Of a DNA stretch of 64,000 nucleotides, positions 48,037 through 55,921 are shown one piece after another. The notes beneath the pieces are model-generated. The model worked only from the letters and a program-made list of their open reading frames with translations, searched no databases and was not told where the DNA came from. Source of the DNA: an uncultured Bacteroidota bacterium (GTDB lineage: Bacteria > Bacteroidota > Bacteroidia > Bacteroidales > P3); NCBI GenBank assembly GCA_902774395.1, contig CACYIK010000007.1, positions 62,001 through 126,000 of the forward strand, written 5' to 3'. The translations under genes were made by a program, and so were the position numbers. Position 1 is the stretch's first letter, and each line of letters starts with the position of its first letter.

Positions 48037-48067
48037 CAAAAGTACACACTTTTTCCGACATGGCAAA
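48037..48067 (-). promoter_or_regulatory. Promoter for the second acyl-CoA synthetase
   Basis: On the minus strand TTTG (48064-48067), a 19-nt spacer containing CATGTCGGAAAAAGTGTG and TACTTTTG (48037-48044). The spacer closely resembles that of the tRNA-Gln promoter. Confidence 0.88.
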
Positions 48068-48100
48068 AAAAATGTTAAAAAATTCTTAAAAAAGTACTGT

Positions 48101-48850
48101 TCAATCCATCATTCCGCTCTTGCGGAGGAAGGCGAGGAGGTCGGCGCTGATGGCCTCGTTCTGGGCGCGAGGGTAGCGCTTGGTGGTGAAAATCTCGCAG
48201 TAGTTGCGGGTGCCGTTCTCGCGGACCATCTGCTGGTTGAAGGGGTCGTTGTCGCGCACTTGGTGGCTTGCAATCAGTTCCTCGTCGGAGGGCACATGGT
48301 AGGTCTCATGATGCAGTACGGCATCTGTCCCGAGGCGCTCGCTCATGCGGCCCCCCTCGGCGGGATGGCCCATGGCGATGGCGATGACGGGCACCACTCC
48401 TTTGGGACAGTTCAGCAGCTCGGCAATCTTCTCGGTGTTGTAGTTGACGGTGCCGAGGTAGCAGAAACCCAGACCCTTGGCCTCGGCGGCCACGCAAAGG
48501 TTCTGCGCGAAAAGCGAGGCGTCGACGAGGGCCGAAATGAACCACAAGAGGTTGCCGTAGGGATCGTCGCACTGGTTGACACGGCAGTACTGGTGGTAGC
48601 GGGCCACGTCGGTGCAGACGGTCAGCCACAACGGTGCCGTAGCGCACTGGCCGAAGTGCAGTCCGCAGAGTTCGGTGCGCAGCGGCTCCTCTTGTGTTGC
48701 AATGACGCTGTAAAGCTGCATGTTGCCAGTGTTCGAGGCCCGAAGACCGCAGTTTACTATTTCCTCCAGGAGGGCAGGGCTGACCTTCTCGTTGGTGAAT
48801 TTACGTATCGAACGGTGATTCTTCATCACCTGAATGGCATCCATTTCCAT
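48101..48850 (-). CDS. NfsA-like nitroreductase family protein
   Basis: 249 aa flavoprotein. The start MEMDAIQVMKNHRSIRKFTNE with the RSIRKF FMN-phosphate-binding motif, then LRASNTGNMQLYSVI, SLFAQNLCVAAEAKGLGFCYLG and PVIAIAMGHP are typical of the nitroreductase superfamily, and the C-terminal extension is of NfsA/FRP type. Such enzymes reduce flavins, nitro compounds or quinones with NAD(P)H; the substrate here is unknown. A -7 element TATTTTTG (minus strand, 48897-48904) lies 46 nt upstream. Confidence 0.92.
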   Translation of the reverse strand: MEMDAIQVMKNHRSIRKFTNEKVSPALLEEIVNCGLRASNTGNMQLYSVIATQEEPLRTELCGLHFGQCATAPLWLTVCTDVARYHQYCRVNQCDDPYGNLLWFISALVDASLFAQNLCVAAEAKGLGFCYLGTVNYNTEKIAELLNCPKGVVPVIAIAMGHPAEGGRMSERLGTDAVLHHETYHVPSDEELIASHQVRDNDPFNQQMVRENGTRNYCEIFTTKRYPRAQNEAISADLLAFLRKSGMMD

Positions 48851-49017
48851 GTCTTTTATGTGCTTTTTGTATTGCTTGAATCAAGAAATCGGGTTGCAAA
48901 AATACGAAAAAAAGGAGAATCTGAGGTAAAAAATAGAGAAAAGCAGCTCTCTGTGCAGCATTTTGGCTTTTTTTGTGTCTATATAGATGAAACCATGTAA
49001 AACAAAATCTACATGCA

Positions 49018-49398
49018 ATGACAAAAAATCTTTTGCTGTGCGGCTTTTTTATGGCTGCTGTCGCGCTGACTTCCTGTAGCAAGGAGTATCAGTGCAAGAC
49101 TCGTGTTGACAATCCCTGTCCTTGGTGCGGGTTGGATAATCCCGTGAAGGAGAACCCCTGGTTGAAGCGTACTATCGAGAAAACCTGTGAGATGCGCATG
49201 TTTTTGCGGGTGTATGTGTGCACCATGAACGACGGCAGGCAGGCTTTCTTCCTCATCGATCCCGGCATCGATGACGGCTACGAGTGCCTGCATAACTGCC
49301 AAGGTGAACTGATTGGCTATAGAGGCGGCATTGCCGGTAGAGTGGAAGGCGACTGGAGTGTCAACTGGGGTACCTTAAGGCTGATTTATGAAATATAA
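49018..49398 (+). CDS. Small Cys-rich lipoprotein
   Basis: 126 aa with lipoprotein signal MTKNLLLCGFFMAAVALTSC (Cys at 20). The mature part has Cys residues in NPCPWCGLDNP, KTCEMRM, VYVCTMNDGRQAFFLI and CLHNCQGELIGYRGG, which may form disulfides. It resembles small Bacteroidota lipoproteins with no assigned function. It stands alone between divergent nitroreductase and the convergent fab cluster. Confidence 0.85.
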   Translation: MTKNLLLCGFFMAAVALTSCSKEYQCKTRVDNPCPWCGLDNPVKENPWLKRTIEKTCEMRMFLRVYVCTMNDGRQAFFLIDPGIDDGYECLHNCQGELIGYRGGIAGRVEGDWSVNWGTLRLIYEI

Positions 49399-49401
49399 AT
49401 T

Positions 49402-49445
49402 AAAAAAGGAATCCCCGTGCAAAAGCGCGGGGATTCCTTTTTGTT
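49402..49445. terminator. Bidirectional terminator between lipoprotein gene and fabG
   Basis: AAAGGAATCCCCG (49405-49417) pairs with CGGGGATTCCTTT (49428-49440), flanked by A-run and T-run. Confidence 0.92.
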
Positions 49446-49460
49446 GTATCTTACGGTAGG

Positions 49461-50207
49461 TTAGAGTGAAACACCTCCGTCGACGCAGATGACCTGGCCG
49501 GTGATGTACTCGGAGAGGTCGCTGCCGAGGAAGAGCGAGGTGCGGGCGATGTCGAGGTCGGTGCCGCCGCGGCGCAGCGGAATCTCGGCGAGCCACTTGT
49601 CGTGGGCTTCCTTGGGCATGGCCTGAGTCATGGCCGACTCGATGAGGCCAGGAGCGATGGCGTTGACGCGGATACCGCGCGAGCCGACTTCCTTGGCGAG
49701 GCTCTTGGTGAAGCCCAGGATACCGGCCTTCGAGGCCGAGTAGTTGCACTGGCCGGCGTTGCCGTTGACGCCCACCACCGAGGCGGTGTTGATGATGGAA
49801 CCCGAGCGCTGCTTGAGCATCATCGGCGTGAAGGCCTTGCAGAAGTTGAAGACCGAGCGCAGGTTGACTTCGATGACGAGGTCCCAGTCCTTGGGCTGCA
49901 TGCGCAGCAGCAGGTTGTCGCGCGTGATGCCGGCATTGTTGACAAGGATGTCGAGGCGTCCATAGGTGTTCTGCACCGTCTCGGCGACTTTGAGGGTCTC
50001 TTCGTAGTCGGCGGCGTTGCTGGCGATGAACATCGACTTGGGGCTGAATTTCTGCAGCTCGGCGAGGGTCTCGCGGCTGCTGTCGTTCTCCTGGATGTCG
50101 GTGAAGATGACGGTGGCTCCCTCTTCGGCGAAGAGGAGGGCGGTGCGGCGACCGATGCCGCGGGAACCGCCGGTAACAAGGGCTATTTTGTCTTTTAAGA
50201 TATTCAT
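49461..50207 (-). CDS. fabG: 3-oxoacyl-ACP reductase
   Basis: NADPH-dependent reduction of 3-oxoacyl-ACP in fatty acid elongation. The 248-aa SDR protein has the cofactor motif TGGSRGIGR (residues 12-20), NNAGITRDNLLLRM, the catalytic Ser region NTASVVGVNGNAGQ, the Tyr-Lys pair in YSASKAGILGF, and the C-terminal ITGQVICVDGG. It is the last gene of the fabH-fabF-fabZ-fabG run, starting 6 nt after fabZ. Confidence 0.95.
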   Translation of the reverse strand: MNILKDKIALVTGGSRGIGRRTALLFAEEGATVIFTDIQENDSSRETLAELQKFSPKSMFIASNAADYEETLKVAETVQNTYGRLDILVNNAGITRDNLLLRMQPKDWDLVIEVNLRSVFNFCKAFTPMMLKQRSGSIINTASVVGVNGNAGQCNYSASKAGILGFTKSLAKEVGSRGIRVNAIAPGLIESAMTQAMPKEAHDKWLAEIPLRRGGTDLDIARTSLFLGSDLSEYITGQVICVDGGVSL

Positions 50208-50213
50208 ATCGTA

Positions 50214-50645
50214 TTATTTTGTTGGGTTATCAATCAGGGCAAATGTCAGTTCTCCGGAGCAGCATACTTTGCCGTTCACCGAGGCTTTGGCGTCGACAAA
50301 GAAAATCATACCGCGGCGGTTGGTGATGTGGGCGCGGAGCTCCATGACGTCGCCGGGACGTACGGGCTGGCGGAAACGCACGTTGTTGATGCCGCTGTAG
50401 AGCGGGGTGCGGCCCACAAGTTCGTCGCGCACGAGGATGCACGAGGCCTGTGCCATAATTTCGCATTGGATGACGCCGGGCACCACGGGATTGCCGGGGA
50501 AGTGGCCCTGCAGGAAGAATTCGTCGCCACGCACATGGTAGTGTGCGATGGCTTCCTCGCCTTCCATGACCACGTCGTCGATGAGCAGCATCGGTTCGCG
50601 GTGAGGCAGGAAGGTCTTGATGTCGTCTCTGTTAAGTACTTTCAT
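50214..50645 (-). CDS. fabZ: 3-hydroxyacyl-ACP dehydratase (FabZ-type)
   Basis: 143-aa hot-dog-fold dehydratase. The active-site His is in LQGHFPGNPVVPGVIQCEIMAQASC (His about residue 49), with the catalytic acid in the following E. Not fused to LpxC as in many other Bacteroidota FabZ proteins; together with the fab neighbours this points to a role in fatty acid chain elongation. Starts 12 nt after fabF. Confidence 0.9.
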   Translation of the reverse strand: MKVLNRDDIKTFLPHREPMLLIDDVVMEGEEAIAHYHVRGDEFFLQGHFPGNPVVPGVIQCEIMAQASCILVRDELVGRTPLYSGINNVRFRQPVRPGDVMELRAHITNRRGMIFFVDAKASVNGKVCCSGELTFALIDNPTK

Positions 50646-50657
50646 GATTTTTCAATT

Positions 50658-51905
50658 TTAAATTTTACGCAGTGCCACGGTGGAGTTCTGACCACCGAAG
50701 CCGAAGGTATTGCTGATGGCGATGTCGGCCTGGTACTGGCGGGCGGTGTGAGGCGTGTAGTCGAGGTCGCACTCGGGATCGGGCTCGTCGAGGTGGATGG
50801 TCGGCGGGATGATGCCTTCTTTCAGTGCCAGGGCGCTGATGATCAGTTCGACGGCACCCGTGGCGCCGAGCATGTGACCATGCATCGACTTAGTGCTGCT
50901 GATGACGGCCTTGCGTGCCTCTTCCTCGCCGAGGGCTTTCTTGATGGCGGCAGTCTCGCCCTTGTCGTTGAGGGGCGTACCGGTGCCGTGGGCGTTGATA
51001 TAGAGTTTCTCGCCAGCCTTGAAACCGGCCTCTTCGAGGGCCAGACGCATCGACTCGGCGGCGCCGCGTCCCTCGGGGTGGGGGGCAGTGTAATGGTGTG
51101 CGTCGCAGGTGTTGCCGTAGCCGCAGACTTCGGCATAGAGCTTGGCGCCGCGACGTTTGGCAAGTTCCTCGCTCTCGAGGACGAGGATGCCGGAGCCTTC
51201 GCCGAGGACGAAGCCATGACGGCGGCTGTCGAAGGGCAGTGAGGCGGCCATGGGATCCTCGGAAGTGGTGAGGGCTTTCATGTTGTTGAAGCCGCCGATG
51301 GCCATCTCGCAGACGGCAGCCTCGGCACCGCCGGTGATGACGGCGTCGGCACGGCCCTCGTGGATGAGACGGTAGGCTTCACCGATGGAGTGGGTGCCTG
51401 TGGCGCAGGCCGTCACAACGGGCAGGTTGGGGCCTTGGGCGTTGTAGGTGATGGCGATGTTGCCGCCGGCGATATTCGAAATCATTTCGGGGATGAAGAG
51501 AGGCGAGATGCGGCGGAGGCCGTACTGCATCATATTCGAGTGTTCGCGCTGGAAGGTCTGGATGCCGCCGATGCCGCTACCCACGGCTACGCCGAGGCGG
51601 CGCGGGTCGACGTCCTCGCCCACCTTCAGTCCGCTGTCCTGCATGGCCTGGGCGGCAGCAGAAAGGGCGTAGAGGGCGTAGAGGTCGTTGTGGCGGATCA
51701 TGGTTTTATCAATGCCGTAGTCTTCGGGGTGGAAGTCCTTCACCTCGGCAGCGATTTTCACGGGGAGGTCGGTGGCGTCAATCTTCTTGATGAAGTCGAT
51801 GCCGCAGGCGCCGTTCTTGATGTTGTTCCACAGCGTCTCAACATTATTTCCAAGGGGGGTTATGCAACCCACGCCAGTAATGAATACTCTGTTCATTTTT
51901 GTCAT
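50658..51905 (-). CDS. fabF: 3-oxoacyl-ACP synthase II
   Basis: Condensing enzyme of chain elongation, 415 aa. The thiolase-fold catalytic triad is visible: Cys in VTACATGTHSIGEA (about residue 163), His in INAHGTGTPLND (about 303) and His in TKSMHGHMLGATGAVE (about 340). The second ATG (MNRVFITGVG) three codons in is an equally likely start. No acpP gene is adjacent although acpP-fabF pairs are common. Lies between fabH and fabZ. Confidence 0.96.
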   Translation of the reverse strand: MTKMNRVFITGVGCITPLGNNVETLWNNIKNGACGIDFIKKIDATDLPVKIAAEVKDFHPEDYGIDKTMIRHNDLYALYALSAAAQAMQDSGLKVGEDVDPRRLGVAVGSGIGGIQTFQREHSNMMQYGLRRISPLFIPEMISNIAGGNIAITYNAQGPNLPVVTACATGTHSIGEAYRLIHEGRADAVITGGAEAAVCEMAIGGFNNMKALTTSEDPMAASLPFDSRRHGFVLGEGSGILVLESEELAKRRGAKLYAEVCGYGNTCDAHHYTAPHPEGRGAAESMRLALEEAGFKAGEKLYINAHGTGTPLNDKGETAAIKKALGEEEARKAVISSTKSMHGHMLGATGAVELIISALALKEGIIPPTIHLDEPDPECDLDYTPHTARQYQADIAISNTFGFGGQNSTVALRKI

Positions 51906-51953
51906 ATTTATTTTATATTGTTTTCTTTATTATATATATTTGGGCTGATTCAA

Positions 51954-52916
51954 TTAGTATCTCACCACGGCGGCGCTGGTGACGAAGCCGGCACCGAAGC
52001 CGTTGAAGACCATGAGATCGCCGCGTTTCACTTTGCCCTCGCGCACAATCTCGTCGAGGAGTATGGGGATGCTGGCCGAAGAGGTGTTGCCGCGGTATTC
52101 GATATTGTGGTGGAAACGTTCGTCGGGCAGGTCGAAGTTCTGTTTGATGGCGTCGACGATACGCATGTTGGCCTGATGGAGGAGGTAGTGATCGATGTCC
52201 TTGAGCTCGAGGCCGGCCTTGGCCACCACGTCGCGGATGTCGCGCTGAGCCGAGGTGACGGCGTTGCGGAAAACTTCGCGGCCTTTGAGTTGCATGGCCT
52301 TGTGGGTGTCGATGCCTTCTCTTGTCTCGTAGGGGGTGGGTTCGCAGGGGAGGCGGTAGTAAATGACGTCGGGCATGGGCGTCGAGGTGAGTGTGCTGGC
52401 CAGGTAGTTGTCGCCTTTGCCGAGCACCATGGCACCGGCACCGTCGCCAAAGAGCACACAGGTCTCGCGCTGGTTCCAGTCGACCATGCGTGTTACCTCC
52501 TCGGCACAGATGTAGAGGATGCGGTTGGCGCGACCGGTCTCGAGGAAAGCGTCGCAGATGTCGAGGCCATAAACGAAGCCGGCACAGGCCGAGTTGAGGT
52601 CCATTGTGGGGCAGTTGGGTCCTTTGATTCCGAGGAATCCCTGGACGAGGCTGGCCAGCGAGGGAGTGACGTAAACATTGCAGACGTTGTGGCAGATGAT
52701 AAAGTCGATGTCCTCGGGTACCAGGCCTGCTGCTTCGATGGCACGCTGGCCGGCGAGGGCGGCGATCTCTTCAAATCTTTCGTCGGAGATTATTTGTCGT
52801 GATTTGATTCCGGTGCGGGTAGTAATCCATTCGTCGCTCGTATCGAGAAACTCGGACAACATGTCGTTGGTGACCGTTTTTCTCGGCAGAGCACTTCCTG
52901 TTCCAAGTATTTTCAT
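51954..52916 (-). CDS. fabH: 3-oxoacyl-ACP synthase III
   Basis: Initiating condensing enzyme (acyl-CoA plus malonyl-ACP), 320 aa. Catalytic Cys in DLNSACAGFVYGL (about residue 112), His in DHYLLHQANMRIV (about 245) and Asn in YRGNTSSASIPILL (about 275). It is the first gene of the fab run. Some Bacteroidota carry several KAS III paralogs for branched chains or flexirubin/aryl polyene synthesis, but the neighbours here favour fatty acid synthesis. Confidence 0.94.
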   Translation of the reverse strand: MKILGTGSALPRKTVTNDMLSEFLDTSDEWITTRTGIKSRQIISDERFEEIAALAGQRAIEAAGLVPEDIDFIICHNVCNVYVTPSLASLVQGFLGIKGPNCPTMDLNSACAGFVYGLDICDAFLETGRANRILYICAEEVTRMVDWNQRETCVLFGDGAGAMVLGKGDNYLASTLTSTPMPDVIYYRLPCEPTPYETREGIDTHKAMQLKGREVFRNAVTSAQRDIRDVVAKAGLELKDIDHYLLHQANMRIVDAIKQNFDLPDERFHHNIEYRGNTSSASIPILLDEIVREGKVKRGDLMVFNGFGAGFVTSAAVVRY

Positions 52917-53000
52917 GTTAAATTTTATTAATTTTCGGGATGCAAAGAAACGTCAAAAAGCACAAATGCAAATGTTAATTTAAGTAAATTGCACAATAAG

Positions 53001-53050
53001 TTGGGTAAAGTGGCGTTATTTTGGGTGAAATTTGATTATTTTGGGTAAAA
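53001..53050 (+). promoter_or_regulatory. Three TTGGGTRAAR direct repeats at exact 20-bp spacing upstream of the LytTR gene
   Basis: TTGGGTAAAG (53001), TTGGGTGAAA (53021) and TTGGGTAAAA (53041) are spaced by 20 bp. The last ends 10 nt before the ATG. LytTR-family regulators typically bind direct repeats about two helical turns apart, so this is a likely autoregulatory operator. Confidence 0.7.
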
Positions 53051-53059
53051 AAATGTTAA

Positions 53060-53971
53060 ATGAATAATGACGCTACGTTAAATATTATGATGATTTGCCG
53101 CTATTTGGCGCGCGGCAGTTCTATTTTCCTTTTTTTGGCCATCAGCCTTCTCATGGCTGTGGTTCTTGTGGTGTTTCTTCAGCCAGTAGGTATTCTCTCT
53201 CATACCACCCAGACTTCGTCGCTCTCGCCACTGGCGCAGGTGGCGCTCATTACCATTGCGGGCTACCTTACAGTGTTTCTCAGCCGTCTCATCCTTTTCC
53301 TTGTGGCCCGACATAATGCACTCGCACCCATGGCTTTCGGTCTCTGGCTTTCCATAGAGCTGATGGTTTGTGTGGCTTTGGCGGTCTTTTTCGCTTGGAT
53401 TGTGAGTGGCTGTGGCCCGGTGAAGATAGGTCCGCTGGCAGGTGACATGTTACTTGGAAATATCGGTATCTTCTTGTTCCCTAATATTATAGCTTTTCAG
53501 GATTTCCGTATCCACGAGCTAAAGTCGCAACTGCGTCAGACGGCTGTAATTCAGCAGACGTCACAGCCGTCGCCCCGTCTTCCAGACCAGCATATTAATT
53601 TCTATGAGCGCGGCGGCAGGTTGGCACTTTCCACTCGCTGTTCCAATGTCCTTTATATTGAGGCGGCCGACAACTATGCCAATATACATTATATCAATGA
53701 GGGTAAAGAGGACACCTTTATCCTGCATAACTCATTGAAGGATATTGAGAAGGACTGTCTTGCGCTGGGTATGCTCCGTTGCCATCGCGGCTATATGGTC
53801 AATGTGGAGAATGTCAAGTTGATGCGTAAGGAGCGCGGCAACCTCCTGCTCGAGATTAACCAGACGTCGCGTACCATACCTGTCTCGAAAAGCTATGCCT
53901 CCGATGTCATCCGTTTCTTCTCCGCCAGCAATGCATCGGCTCCGCTGTCAGGCCCCATTCCTGTTATATAG
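53060..53971 (+). CDS. Membrane-anchored LytTR transcription regulator
   Basis: 303 aa. Residues about 15-160 contain four hydrophobic helices (IFLFLAISLLMAVVLVVFL, VALITIAGYLTVFL, LSIELMVCVALAVFFAWIV, MLLGNIGIFLFPNIIAF). After a linker comes a LytTR DNA-binding domain (about 190-290: NVLYIEAADNYANIHYI, FILHNSLKDIEKDC, LRCHRGYMVNVENVKLMRKE, TIPVSKSYA). It probably acts as a one-component membrane sensor-regulator without a histidine kinase. The start could also be one of two Met codons at about residue 10 (53087); the repeat array lies immediately upstream. Confidence 0.9.
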   Translation: MNNDATLNIMMICRYLARGSSIFLFLAISLLMAVVLVVFLQPVGILSHTTQTSSLSPLAQVALITIAGYLTVFLSRLILFLVARHNALAPMAFGLWLSIELMVCVALAVFFAWIVSGCGPVKIGPLAGDMLLGNIGIFLFPNIIAFQDFRIHELKSQLRQTAVIQQTSQPSPRLPDQHINFYERGGRLALSTRCSNVLYIEAADNYANIHYINEGKEDTFILHNSLKDIEKDCLALGMLRCHRGYMVNVENVKLMRKERGNLLLEINQTSRTIPVSKSYASDVIRFFSASNASAPLSGPIPVI

Positions 53972-54045
53972 GAGTGATGGGGAGTGTTGGGGGAGTGAGA
54001 GTGAAGTGATGGTGGAGTGAGAGGGGAGTGAAGGGGACAATACAT
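53972..54045. repeat. GGGGAGTGA repeat tract between LytTR gene and the next gene
   Basis: About seven GGAGTGA/GGGGAGTGA/GAAGTGA units fill the gap of 100 nt; non-coding here. Confidence 0.85.
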
Positions 54046-54069
54046 TTTTGATTATAAAAAACTATAATA

Positions 54070-54519
54070 ATGCAGTTTAGACTAACCTATCAGGAAATTA
54101 GTGACTTGATAGCCCGCAAGGCGGGCCGTTCTATCCCTGTGATTTACGGAGGACCGCATACGGTCCGTATCTCCTATGACGTGAATGTGTTCTTTAAGAG
54201 TGCCAATATAGGCCTCGACTTGACGGTCGACGAGGTCGACGAGGAGGGTAATATCTATCTCTCCTACAATGGCGGCATGGGTATTGATTTTATGATTCGC
54301 ACGGCTTTGAACCATGCCAAGAACCAGCCTGGCGGCGACATGCTCGACATCCTGCCCGACAACCGCATCATGTTTAATCTCTCCAAGGCCACGCAGAGTG
54401 CTGCCGCCTCGCAGGGCGAGGGTATGCCGATGGGCAGCCTGTTCGATCATATACGCCTGCGCGACATCAGCTTCGACGAGCAGTTCGCCATCATCGATTT
54501 TGAGCCTAAGGGAATCTAG
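54070..54519 (+). CDS. Conserved protein of unknown function, 149 aa
   Basis: No family recognised. MQFRLTYQEISDLIARKAGR is followed by a beta-rich region (VRISYDVNVFFKSANIGLDLTVDE, YLSYNGGMGIDFMIRTALNH) and a C-terminal part with LFDHIRLRDISFDEQFAIIDF. It looks like a small soluble alpha/beta protein. The stop overlaps that of the convergent rlmH at a shared CTAG (54516-54519). Confidence 0.8.
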   Translation: MQFRLTYQEISDLIARKAGRSIPVIYGGPHTVRISYDVNVFFKSANIGLDLTVDEVDEEGNIYLSYNGGMGIDFMIRTALNHAKNQPGGDMLDILPDNRIMFNLSKATQSAAASQGEGMPMGSLFDHIRLRDISFDEQFAIIDFEPKGI

Positions 54520-54989
54520 GCGTTGTGGTATTTCTCGTGGTGGAGGATGGTGAAGGCGCGGTAGAGTTGTTCTATGAAGAAGAGCCTCACCATCTGGTGG
54601 TTGAAAGTCATCTGGGATAGCGACACCTTGTGCTGCGCCGCGGCATAGACTGCCGGTGAGAAGCCGAAGGCTCCTCCGATGACGAAGGCCAGTGTGCGTG
54701 TGCCACCGTTCATTTGTTTCTGTAGATACTCGGAGAATCCCACCGATGTGTACTCCTTGCCGTGTTCGTCTAGGAGAACCACGGTGTCCACTTTCTCCAG
54801 CTGCTTCAGTATCAGTGTTCCTTCTCTCTCTTTGATCTCCGCGGGCTGTGCCTTTCCCATGTTCTTCAGCGCCGGGATGACCATCAATTCGAAGTCGCAG
54901 TAGTGTTTCAGCCGTCCGACATACTCGTCAATGCCTGTCTGGAGGTAGGGGGTGTCTGTCTTGGAGACGACGATGAGTTTGATGTTCAT
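54516..54989 (-). CDS. rlmH: 23S rRNA (pseudouridine-1915-N3) methyltransferase
   Basis: SPOUT methyltransferase acting on position 1915 of 23S rRNA. 157 aa, matching the family's usual length. MNIKLIVVSKTDTPYLQTGI, the SAM-binding FVIGGAFGFSPAVYA, and the C-terminal SLSQMTFNHQMVRLFFIEQ ending HHEKYHN are diagnostic. The frame is open upstream but ATG at 54989 is fixed by the family N-terminus. It is the last gene of the operon with the methyltransferase, GNAT-like and OmpA-like genes. Confidence 0.96.
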   Translation of the reverse strand: MNIKLIVVSKTDTPYLQTGIDEYVGRLKHYCDFELMVIPALKNMGKAQPAEIKEREGTLILKQLEKVDTVVLLDEHGKEYTSVGFSEYLQKQMNGGTRTLAFVIGGAFGFSPAVYAAAQHKVSLSQMTFNHQMVRLFFIEQLYRAFTILHHEKYHNA

Positions 54990-54991
54990 GG

Positions 54992-55921
54992 CTATTCGAA
55001 TTTGAGGATGATGAAGGGGGCAAGCCGGCGTGTCTTGGAGAGGCGCAGCAGGCGGTTGAGCAGTCTGGCAGCGAGGCTTTTGAGCCCTTTCTGGTGGCAG
55101 TTGTAGAACCCATTGAGGAGGGTGACATGACGTGGCGCGGCGATTTCCTGGTATTTTTCTAGGGTCAGGATACGTTCTGTCCAACTGCCTGTAGCGGGGT
55201 CGCAGGTGTTGGGATAAGGGTACGGAGGTTGGATGTCGTCGAGCGAGGAGAGGAGGGCGCTGTCGATGTCGGCATAGGTGTAGCCGCGGGTGGCGATAGC
55301 CCACAGGAGGGGTTCGCCGAAAGAGAAGTCCGTCCGTTTCCCCTTTATGTAGTTCATACGTTGGTCAAAGAATCCAGGGTTGTCGCCATGGCCGAGTTCG
55401 TCGTTCTTCATGATGCCTTCCAGACGGCGTTTTACCCAAGGGTTGTAGGGTGTGGAAGCGGTGGTGAAAACCATGTCCAGCTGTGGGTTGAGGGAGTAGA
55501 GGGTGCTGAAGAAGGGCTTGAGGCGGTAGATGTGCTCGATGACGTCGATGCCGACGAGGGCGTCGGGGACAATATTGTGTTGGTCACTCCACTCTTTCAG
55601 GGTCTCCTGGTCGCCGGTGAGGATGGTGTCGGGTCCGAAGCCTATCAGTCTGGAGAGTGCGCTGACGGTCTTCGCGGCTTCGGGGTTGTGGTCGATATAG
55701 ATGACATTCGGGATGCCACGCTCCTTGGCCAGGAGGCTCATGAATCCATGGCCCCCGCCATAGTCTACGAGAATGCTTGGGGCCAGGAGGTCGAGGGCGC
55801 GGTTGCAGATGTCGAGGTAGTAGTCCAGGATGGGTAGCAGCAATTTGATGTAGTTACGACTGTAGTCGCTGATATCAAGGGCGCTGTAATCGATGCGGCG
55901 TAGGGTTACTGCTAGGTTCAT
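54992..55921 (-). CDS. Class I SAM-dependent methyltransferase-like protein
   Basis: 309 aa. The SAM-binding motif SILVDYGGGHGFMSLLAKE (about residues 49-67) and following acid YIDHNPEA (about 74-81) plus DALVGIDVIEHIY (about 120-132) support a Rossmann-fold methyltransferase. The C-terminal part (about 200-309) is less typical. Substrate unknown. The ATG overlaps the stop of the GNAT-like gene (ATGA) and the stop is 2 nt before rlmH, so all are co-translated. Confidence 0.85.
   Translation of the reverse strand: MNLAVTLRRIDYSALDISDYSRNYIKLLLPILDYYLDICNRALDLLAPSILVDYGGGHGFMSLLAKERGIPNVIYIDHNPEAAKTVSALSRLIGFGPDTILTGDQETLKEWSDQHNIVPDALVGIDVIEHIYRLKPFFSTLYSLNPQLDMVFTTASTPYNPWVKRRLEGIMKNDELGHGDNPGFFDQRMNYIKGKRTDFSFGEPLLWAIATRGYTYADIDSALLSSLDDIQPPYPYPNTCDPATGSWTERILTLEKYQEIAAPRHVTLLNGFYNCHQKGLKSLAARLLNRLLRLSKTRRLAPFIILKFE

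Noticed and set aside
49461..52916. Secondary-metabolite (aryl polyene or flexirubin) cluster
   Set aside because: Only the core fabH, fabF, fabZ and fabG genes are present in normal operon order; no acyltransferase, tyrosine lyase or extra ketosynthase-chain-length-factor pair.
1822..54519. Convergent genes overlapping at CTAG (1822-1825 and 54516-54519) as a special signal
   Set aside because: CTAG contains a stop on both strands, so this is the minimal convergent overlap and needs no further explanation.
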